64,000 bases of DNA from Tabrizicola caldifontis. Its GTDB lineage: Bacteria; Pseudomonadota; Alphaproteobacteria; Rhodobacterales; Rhodobacteraceae. This document shows, in pieces, positions 58,288 to 64,000 of the stretch. Made by a program: the position numbers and the translations under genes. The stretch spans positions 1 to 64,000 of the forward strand of contig NZ_SIJH01000002.1 in assembly GCF_004762095.1 (NCBI RefSeq), given 5' to 3'. Numbering within the stretch: the stretch's first letter is position 1; the number at the start of each line of letters is the position of its first letter. The notes under the pieces are model-generated. The model was not told where the DNA came from. It ran no database searches and saw only the letters and a list, made by a program, of their open reading frames with translations.

Positions 58288-58364
58288 GGCTAGGTAGCTC
58301 AGCTGGTTAGAGCGTGCGACTCATAATCGCAAGGTCGAGGGTTCGAGTCCCTCCCTCGCCACCA
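58288..58364 (+). tRNA. tRNA-Met (CAT anticodon)
   Basis: 77-nt cloverleaf with encoded CCA. Acceptor arms GGCTAGG / CCTCGCC, D arm GCTCAGCTGGTTAGAGC, anticodon arm TGCGA-CTCATAA-TCGCA with CAT, T arm GAGGG-TTCGAGT-CCCTC. The anticodon fits elongator Met; a CAT tRNA could also be the lysidine-modified Ile type. Position 4 is T opposite C69, an acceptor-stem mismatch; relatives usually have G there (GGCGAGG). Confidence 0.92.
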
Positions 58365-58534
58365 TTTCATCCCTGAAAGTTTCTGGAACACACGCCGCCG
58401 GCTCGGCAGTGTCCGGCCTTGCATCGCTGTGGCTTTTCACGGGCCCGACCGCCCGAGAAGGGCAAACCGGATCGCTGAATTCCATCACGGGTTGCACCTG
58501 TCGCCGATCGCCTTCCGTCGGGGGAACAAATGCT

Positions 58535-58563
58535 TTGACAGGGCACGGCGTTCGCCCAAATCT
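58535..58563 (+). promoter_or_regulatory. Possible promoter of the betaine transporter operon
   Basis: TTGACA (58535-58540) with a 17-bp spacer to AAATCT (58558-58563). The -35 is perfect and the -10 poor. It lies 67 bp before the substrate-binding protein ATG. The region 58365-58534 before it shows no gene. Confidence 0.35.
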
Positions 58564-58567
58564 GGCA

Positions 58568-58586
58568 CCCGGAAGGCACTTCCGGG
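58568..58586 (+). promoter_or_regulatory. Hairpin in the betaine operon leader
   Basis: Perfect 8-bp stem CCCGGAAG / CTTCCGGG with loop GCA, right after the possible -10 and 44 bp before the ATG at 58630. It may be an operator palindrome or an mRNA leader structure. Confidence 0.45.
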
Positions 58587-58629
58587 CAACGGAAGGCGAA
58601 ACAACAACCAACAGTGACGGGAGACAGCA

Positions 58630-59568
58630 ATGAAGATGGGTTACCCAATGGCGTTCGCGGCGCTGGCCGTCAGCGCCGGTGCGGCATTTGCGGAAGTGGA
58701 AAGCACCGATCCTATCAAGCTGACGCTGCATGACTGGACCGGGCAGCTCATCACCACCAACATCATGGCTGCCGTGCTGGAAGAAGCGGGTTACAACGTC
58801 GAGCTGGTGCAGGCGGATTACCTCGCCCAGTTCGCCGGCCTGGAGACGGGTGATCTGCATGTCGCCATGGAAATCTGGGAAACCACCGGGCGGGAAGCGA
58901 TGGATGCGGCAACCGCCACGGGCAATGTCGTCGTGATGGGCGAAACCGGGATGCTGGCGAAAGAGGAATGGTGGTACCCGGAATACATGAAGGAAAAGTG
59001 CCCGGGCCTGCCTGACTGGCAGGCGCTGAATGACTGCGCAGAGCAGTTCGCCACCCCCGAAACCGCTCCGAAGGGCCGCTATCTGGGGGGGCCGGTCACC
59101 TGGGGCGGTTTCGATGAAGAACGCGTCGCGGCGCTGGGCTTGAACTACGAGGTGATCCACGCAGGCACCGATGCCGCCATGTTCGCCGAACTGGAATCCG
59201 CCTATCAGCGCCAGGCGCCGATCCTGCTGTGGGTCTATGCGCCGCATTGGGCCCCACAGAAGTTCAAGGGCGAATGGGTGGAATTTCCGCCTTACGAGCC
59301 GGCCTGCTACACCGATCCGGCCTGGGGTCCGAACCCGCAGGCCACCCATGACTGCGGCAAGCCTTTCGGCCCGATCTGGAAGGTTGCCTACAAGGGCCTG
59401 GCCGAGAAATGGCCAGGCGCGGCAAAGGCAGTAGAAGCCTTCAGGATCGACAATGACACGATGGGCGGCATGATTGCCAAGGTCGATCTTGAGGGCCAGT
59501 CGGTCGAGGATGTGGTCGACGAATGGATGACCGCGAACGAGGCCCTCTGGACCAGCTGGATCGAGTGA
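58630..59568 (+). CDS. Glycine betaine/proline-type ABC transporter substrate-binding protein
   Basis: 312-residue periplasmic binding protein of the OpuAC/ProX class. A signal peptide (MKMGYPMAFAALAVSAGAAFA) precedes the mature domain with LTLHDWTGQLITTNIMAAVLEEAGYNVELVQADYLAQFAGLETGDLHVAMEIWETT. WWYPEYMKEKCPGLPDW and WVYAPHWAPQKFKGEWVEFP supply aromatic residues for a quaternary-ammonium ligand. GACGGGAGA precedes the ATG. The first gene of a three-gene operon (binding protein, ATPase, fused permease). Confidence 0.9.
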   Translation: MKMGYPMAFAALAVSAGAAFAEVESTDPIKLTLHDWTGQLITTNIMAAVLEEAGYNVELVQADYLAQFAGLETGDLHVAMEIWETTGREAMDAATATGNVVVMGETGMLAKEEWWYPEYMKEKCPGLPDWQALNDCAEQFATPETAPKGRYLGGPVTWGGFDEERVAALGLNYEVIHAGTDAAMFAELESAYQRQAPILLWVYAPHWAPQKFKGEWVEFPPYEPACYTDPAWGPNPQATHDCGKPFGPIWKVAYKGLAEKWPGAAKAVEAFRIDNDTMGGMIAKVDLEGQSVEDVVDEWMTANEALWTSWIE

Positions 59569-59647
59569 TCCCGACCGGCGGAATGGCTCCGGGGCCATTC
59601 CGCCGCAATCGTGACCGGCCGACAGCCTACTGCCCTTGGACACACGG

Positions 59648-60667
59648 ATGACCGAACGCCCCGTCAAGCTTGCCTGCCGGCATGTCTGGAAGATCTATGG
59701 CCCGCACCCGGAACGGCTTCTGGCAGGCGGCGCGGTGCCGACCATGGAAGAGATCCGACAATCCGACCATGTGGGGGCGGTGCGCGATGTCACCCTCGAA
59801 GTGGCGGAAGGCGAGATCTTCGTCATCATGGGCCTGTCGGGGTCGGGCAAGAGCACCCTCGTGCGATGCCTGTCCCGGCTGATCGAACCCACGGGCGGCG
59901 AGATCCTCTATGACGGAGAGGATCTCTTGAAGGCATCGCCCGCCCGGATGATCGAAATCCGCCGGCACCGGATGGGCATGGTCTTCCAGCACTTCGCGCT
60001 GCTGCCGCATCTGACGGTGCTGGAAAACGTGGCCTTTCCGCTGGAAATCCAGGGGATGGACCGTGCCGCACGGGAAGCCAGGGCGCGCGAGGTCGTTCAG
60101 CTGGTGGGCCTTCAGGGGCGTGAGGGCAACTATCCGCGCCAACTGTCCGGCGGGCAGCAGCAGCGCGTGGGCATTGCCCGCAGCCTTGCCGTCGAGCCTG
60201 ACCTGTGGTTCCTTGACGAACCCTTCAGCGCGCTTGACCCGCTGATCCGGCGCGAGATGCAGGAAGAATTCCTGCGCATCCAGCGGCAGTTGAAGAAGAC
60301 CATCATCTTCATCACCCACGACTTCGACGAGGCGATCCGCCTTGCCGACCGGATCGCCATCATAAAGGACGGGGCCGTCGTGCAGGTGGCCACCCCCGAA
60401 GACCTGGTGCTTGCCCCTGCAAACGATTACGTCGCCGCCTTCACCGCGCATGTGACGCGCTCCAAGGTAGTGACCCTGGGGCGGCTTGCGGTCGCAGGTC
60501 TGCCGGACAGCGTCGCCGGAACCCTGCCTGGCGCAGCGCGAATCGAGGAAGTGGCCGAAAGGATCGTCTCGGCAGACGCGCCCTTTGCTGTGGAACGCGA
60601 TGGCCAGGTGATCGGCCATGTCACCCCGGCGGCAGTGATCTCGGTCCTGATAGGCAGGTCGGCATGA
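59648..60667 (+). CDS. Glycine betaine/proline-type ABC transporter ATPase
   Basis: 339-residue ProV/OpuAA-type ATPase. An N-terminal segment (CRHVWKIYGPHPERLL) precedes Walker A GLSGSGKSTLVRCLSRLIEP. The Q-loop is MVFQHFALLPHLTVLENVAFPLE, signature LSGGQQQRVGIARSLA, Walker B LWFLDEPFSALDPLIRREMQ, H-loop FITHDFDEA. The C-terminal 60-70 residues are a short CBS-like extension. ATG 59648 preferred over an in-frame TTG at 59636. Its stop overlaps the permease start by 4 nt. Confidence 0.92.
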   Translation: MTERPVKLACRHVWKIYGPHPERLLAGGAVPTMEEIRQSDHVGAVRDVTLEVAEGEIFVIMGLSGSGKSTLVRCLSRLIEPTGGEILYDGEDLLKASPARMIEIRRHRMGMVFQHFALLPHLTVLENVAFPLEIQGMDRAAREARAREVVQLVGLQGREGNYPRQLSGGQQQRVGIARSLAVEPDLWFLDEPFSALDPLIRREMQEEFLRIQRQLKKTIIFITHDFDEAIRLADRIAIIKDGAVVQVATPEDLVLAPANDYVAAFTAHVTRSKVVTLGRLAVAGLPDSVAGTLPGAARIEEVAERIVSADAPFAVERDGQVIGHVTPAAVISVLIGRSA

Positions 60668-62622
60668 CGCTCTGGCGCGGGATCTGGGCGGGGATCGCGC
60701 TGATCGCACTGGGGTTGACGATCTTCGCCACGGTGCCCGCCGGTTGGCTGTGGCCGCCGCAGGCCATGCATCTTCCCTTTGCCGCCTGGCTGTCGGCCGG
60801 CATGAAATGGCTCACCGACAGCGCCGCCATCGGCCCGGTGACGGTCAAGGGCCTGACGCGCGCCTTCGCCACCCTGATCGAGGCACCCTACGAGGTGGTG
60901 AAGGTTCTGCTGGTGGACGGCATCACCGAGGGCAAGGGCCGTCGCGCGACCACGATCATCCCACCGCTGTCCTGGGTGGCGGTGACGGTGGCCGCGGTTG
61001 CGCTGGGGCACTATGCCCGCAGCATCTGGCTGGGCCTTCTGGCGGGGGCACTGATGGCCTATCTGGCGATCTTCGGCCAGTGGGACAGCGCCATGGTCAC
61101 GCTGGCCTCGATTGCGATTGCCGTGCCCTTGGGTGTCGTGGGTGGGGTGGTGCAGGGGATCGCAGCCTGGCGCTGGCGCTGGGTGGAAAGGGTGCTGACC
61201 CCGATCCTCGACCTCATGCAGACGATCCCGACCTTTGCCTTCCTTGTTCCGATCCTGGTGCTCTTCGGTTTCGGCCCCGTGGCGGCCCTGCTGGCCACGA
61301 TCATCTATGCCATGCCGCCGATGGTCCGGGTGACGGTCGTGGCCCTGCGCGCGGTTCCCTCCGAGATCGTGGATTTCGCCAACATGGCCGGCTGCACGCC
61401 GTGGCAGCGGATGCGCAAGGTGATGCTGCCGGTCGCGCTGCCCGACCTGATGGTCGGGGTCAACCAGGTGATCATGCTCAGCCTGAACATGGTCATCATC
61501 GCCTCGATGATCGGTGCCGGGGGTCTTGGCGCGGATGTGCTCGAATCCCTGCGGCGGCTGAACATCGGTGGGGGAGTCGAGGCGGGGCTTGCCATCACGG
61601 CGCTGGCCGTGGTGCTGGACCGGCTGAGCCAGGCGATGTCGGAACGCGTGGCGCGCAGCGAGCCGCGCAAGGGCAACTGGTGGCGTCGCCATCCCCGCAC
61701 GACCATTGTGCTGGCTGTAACACTGGCGACCGGGGCGCTGGGTTACCTGATCCCTGCCTTGCAGGACTGGCCCAAGGCCTGGCAGATCACCACGAAACCC
61801 TTCTGGTCAGACCTGATTGCGCATATCAACGTCAACTACTTCGATCAGCTCGAGGCGGTGCGGGTCTGGTTCCTGGAAACGCTGCTTCTGCCGGTGAAAC
61901 GCTTCTTCCTGGCCTTGCCCTGGCCCTTCCTGCTTGCTGTCCTGACCCTTGCCGGCTGGCGACTGGGCGGCCTGCGCCTTGCGGCCCTGGTGCTGGCGCT
62001 GGGTCTTTTCATCGCCGCGTCGGGCCTGTGGGAACAGGCGATGATCACGGTATACCTTTGCGGACTTTCGGTTGTCCTCGCCATGGTCATCGGGGTGCCT
62101 CTGGGAATCCTGGCCGCGTCGAACCAGACGGCCGGCAGGATCATCGGCACGGTGGTCGATACGCTGCAGACTCTGCCTTCGTTCGTCTATCTGATCCCGG
62201 TTGTCATGCTGTTCCGCGTCGGCGATTTCAGTGCGATGATCGCGGTTGTCCTGTTCGCGCTGGTGCCGGCGGTAAAATACACCGCGCACGGGTTGCGTTC
62301 GGTTCCGGCCGAACTGATCGAGGCGGGGGTGGTCTGCGGCTGCACGCGGGGCCAGATCCTGCGCAAGGTCCGCCTGCCGATGGCGGTGCCGATGATCCTG
62401 CTGGGGCTGAACCAGACGATCCTCCTGGCGCTGTCGATGCTGGTGATCACCGCGCTGGTCGGCACGCGCGACCTTGGGCAAGAGGTCTATGCCGCGCTTG
62501 CGACGGCCGATGTCGGGCGCGGACTGGTGGCCGGCCTTGCCGTTGCGGCCATCGCCATCATTGCCGACCGTCTCATCGGTGTTGCCGCAAGCCGGGCACG
62601 GGCCAAGCTTGCGGCAACGTGA
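60664..62622 (+). CDS. Glycine betaine/proline-type ABC permease, two permease domains fused
   Basis: 652-residue inner-membrane protein with two ProW-like units in tandem. Unit 1 ends with the ATPase-coupling motif AVPSEIVDFANMAGCTPWQRMRKVMLPVALPDLMVGVNQVIMLSLNMV. Unit 2 has the parallel SVPAELIEAGVVCGCTRGQILRKVRLPMAVPMILLGLNQTILLALSML. Ordinary ProW/OpuAB proteins are half this size and work as homodimers, so here both halves are made as one chain. About 12-14 membrane segments. It is coupled to the ATPase gene by overlap. Confidence 0.92.
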   Translation: MTLWRGIWAGIALIALGLTIFATVPAGWLWPPQAMHLPFAAWLSAGMKWLTDSAAIGPVTVKGLTRAFATLIEAPYEVVKVLLVDGITEGKGRRATTIIPPLSWVAVTVAAVALGHYARSIWLGLLAGALMAYLAIFGQWDSAMVTLASIAIAVPLGVVGGVVQGIAAWRWRWVERVLTPILDLMQTIPTFAFLVPILVLFGFGPVAALLATIIYAMPPMVRVTVVALRAVPSEIVDFANMAGCTPWQRMRKVMLPVALPDLMVGVNQVIMLSLNMVIIASMIGAGGLGADVLESLRRLNIGGGVEAGLAITALAVVLDRLSQAMSERVARSEPRKGNWWRRHPRTTIVLAVTLATGALGYLIPALQDWPKAWQITTKPFWSDLIAHINVNYFDQLEAVRVWFLETLLLPVKRFFLALPWPFLLAVLTLAGWRLGGLRLAALVLALGLFIAASGLWEQAMITVYLCGLSVVLAMVIGVPLGILAASNQTAGRIIGTVVDTLQTLPSFVYLIPVVMLFRVGDFSAMIAVVLFALVPAVKYTAHGLRSVPAELIEAGVVCGCTRGQILRKVRLPMAVPMILLGLNQTILLALSMLVITALVGTRDLGQEVYAALATADVGRGLVAGLAVAAIAIIADRLIGVAASRARAKLAAT

Positions 62623-62673
62623 AGCCGAAGCTCTGCCGAGTCCCCGCAGGCATGCCAGGCCGGAATGGCCCGG

Positions 62674-64000
62674 TCAGGCGACCTCGAACTGCAGCGCCTT
62701 GACCTGCTGGAACATGCCGGTGCCTTCCAGCGTCTCGATCACCTTCGGGTCGATCGGCTGGTCGAGGTAGAGGATGGCGATGGCATCCTGCCCCACGCCC
62801 GACCGGCCGAGGGTGAAGTTGGCGATGTTGACGTTGTTCTTGCCCATCGTCATCCCCAGAAGGCCGATGATGCCCGGCACGTCCTCGTTGGTGGTGTAGA
62901 GCATGTGGCGGCCGATCTCGGCATCGATGTTGATGCCCTTGATCTGGATGAAGCGCGGCTTGCCGTCACTGAAGCAGGTCCCCGCGACCGAGCGTTCGCG
63001 CTTGTCCGTCACCATCGTCACCTTGATGTAGGCATCGAACACGCCGGTCTTTTCCTGCCGGGTGGTCGAGATCTGGATGCCCTTCTCTTTCGCCACGACG
63101 GGGGCGGAGACAAGGTTGACGTCCGGGTTCTGCGCCTTGAGCACCCCCGCGATCACCGCCTGGTTCAGCGCGGCGAGGTTCATCTCGGCGACGCGGCCGT
63201 CGTAGAGGATGTTGATGGCGCGGATCGGTTCCTCGGTCATCTGGCCGATGAAGCTGCCCAGATGACCGGCCAGCTTGATCCAGGGGCCCATGATCGCCGC
63301 CTCTTCCGCCGTGACGTTCGGCATGTTCAGCGCGTTCTGCACCGCGCCGGTCAGAAGGTAGTCCGCCATCTGCTCGGCCACCTGGAGCGCCACGTTTTCC
63401 TGCGCCTCGGTGGTCGAGGCGCCGAGGTGCGGGGTGCAGACCACGTTGGGATGGCCGAAAAGCACGTTATCGGTCGCGGGTTCGACCTCGAACACGTCCA
63501 GCGCGGCCCCTGCGACGTGGCCACTGTCAAGCATCTCCTTCAGCGCGGCCTCGTCGATCAGGCCGCCGCGCGCACAGTTGATGATGCGGACGCCCCGCTT
63601 CGTCTTCGCAAGGTTCTCGCGGCTGAGGATATTGCGGGTCTTGTCGGTGAGCGGCACATGCAGCGTGATGAAGTCGGCCCGGGCGAGAAGCTCGTCCAGC
63701 TCGACCTTGGTCACGCCCAGCGTCCTGGCACGTTCCTCCGACAGGAAGGGGTCGTAGGCCACGACCTTCATGTGCAGGCCCACCGCGCGGTCGCAGACGA
63801 TGCCGCCGATGTTGCCTGCGCCGATCACGCCGAGGGTCTTGTTGAACAGTTCCACCCCCATGAAGCGGGACTTTTCCCATTTTCCCGCATGGGTCGAGGC
63901 ATTGGCCTCGGGGATCTGCCGGGCAATGGCGAACATCATGGCGATGGCGTGTTCCGCCGTGGTGATCGAGTTGCCGAAGGGCGTGTTCATCACGATCACG
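62674..64000 (-). CDS. serA: D-3-phosphoglycerate dehydrogenase, C-terminal part (runs off the window)
   Basis: About 441 C-terminal residues of SerA, first enzyme of serine synthesis from 3-phosphoglycerate. The NAD-binding motif is LGVIGAGNIGGIVCDRAVGL, with catalytic Arg in NCARGGLIDE, Glu in LDVFEVEPA, and His in TPHLGAST. An intervening domain (about 225-365) and a C-terminal ACT domain (TNEDVPGIIGLLGMTMGKNNVNIANFTLGR), the serine feedback site, complete it. The first roughly 90 residues and the start codon lie beyond base 64000. It converges with the betaine transporter operon. Confidence 0.96.
   Translation of the reverse strand, partial: VIVMNTPFGNSITTAEHAIAMMFAIARQIPEANASTHAGKWEKSRFMGVELFNKTLGVIGAGNIGGIVCDRAVGLHMKVVAYDPFLSEERARTLGVTKVELDELLARADFITLHVPLTDKTRNILSRENLAKTKRGVRIINCARGGLIDEAALKEMLDSGHVAGAALDVFEVEPATDNVLFGHPNVVCTPHLGASTTEAQENVALQVAEQMADYLLTGAVQNALNMPNVTAEEAAIMGPWIKLAGHLGSFIGQMTEEPIRAINILYDGRVAEMNLAALNQAVIAGVLKAQNPDVNLVSAPVVAKEKGIQISTTRQEKTGVFDAYIKVTMVTDKRERSVAGTCFSDGKPRFIQIKGINIDAEIGRHMLYTTNEDVPGIIGLLGMTMGKNNVNIANFTLGRSGVGQDAIAILYLDQPIDPKVIETLEGTGMFQQVKALQFEVA

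Overview
The window is high-GC, densely packed chromosomal DNA. It most probably comes from an alphaproteobacterium of the family Rhodobacteraceae (Rhodobacter/Cereibacter/Gemmobacter-like). This is inferred from an RpoE-ChrR sigma/anti-sigma pair whose zinc ligands sit at the same positions as in Rhodobacter sphaeroides ChrR, two divergent promoters of the TGATCC-N18-TAA type, an alphaproteobacterial LexA box (GTTC-N7-GTTC), and the overall gene set. No rRNA operon, CRISPR array, prophage or conjugative region is visible. Apart from decayed insertion sequences at the left edge and one fragment near 6.5 kb, the region looks like core genome.

Layout, left to right. 1-1150: end of an IS5-type element abutting an IS481-type element whose transposase has two lesions. 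1.25-3.9 kb: AEC transporter, S-formylglutathione hydrolase, CAP-domain protein and a YaiI-type protein, all overlapping. 4.0-6.5 kb: DMT transporter, HAD hydrolase and ornithine cyclodeaminase-like operon. 6.9-8.8 kb: inositol 2-dehydrogenase-like gene, then a possible small RNA or micro-ORF carrying a full complement of the 16S rRNA 3' tail, then a YhhQ-type queuosine precursor transporter. 8.9-11.8 kb: MepA, a UMF1-type MFS transporter and a thioesterase. 12-18.8 kb: YggT, RecQ, small channel, SmpB, glycine-rich small protein, sulfurtransferase, aromatic aminotransferase and two convergent DMT exporters. 19.9-24.2 kb: amtB and glnK divergent from a bifunctional penicillin-binding protein. 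24.3-25.7 kb: MlaC and MlaA. 25.8-28.8 kb: type I secretion ABC ATPase and adaptor. 28.9-30.4 kb: SdhAF4-like protein and RsmB.

30.4-36.7 kb is the clearest functional unit. RpoE and ChrR are transcribed rightward. A five-gene operon (FAD oxidoreductase, DUF1365, GPH-type MFS, DUF3833, SDR) is transcribed leftward. Each side starts at its own sigma-E promoter. This matches the singlet-oxygen response locus of R. sphaeroides, whose targets modify membrane fatty acids. 36.7-40.2 kb is an overlapping mutL-rmuC-hutD operon. 40.3-41.6 kb is an SbtA/SbtB-like bicarbonate transporter plus PII-like regulator. 41.7-45.5 kb holds a LOG-family protein and the lysine pathway genes dapD and dapE with a hypothetical gene between them and a GNAT gene after.

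45.7-49.2 kb: RNase R and an MltB-type lytic transglycosylase. 49.5-52.3 kb: a LexA-controlled error-prone polymerase (DnaE2/ImuC) that ends early, next to a REP-like inverted doublet; no imuA/imuB is present in the window. 52.5-54 kb: TSUP exporter and alternative oxidase. 54.1-56.6 kb: ZapE, a VOC protein and an aldo/keto reductase. 57-58.4 kb: ADP-ribosylglycohydrolase and tRNA-Met. 58.6-62.6 kb: a glycine betaine/proline-type ABC transporter with a fused double permease. The right edge cuts into serA.
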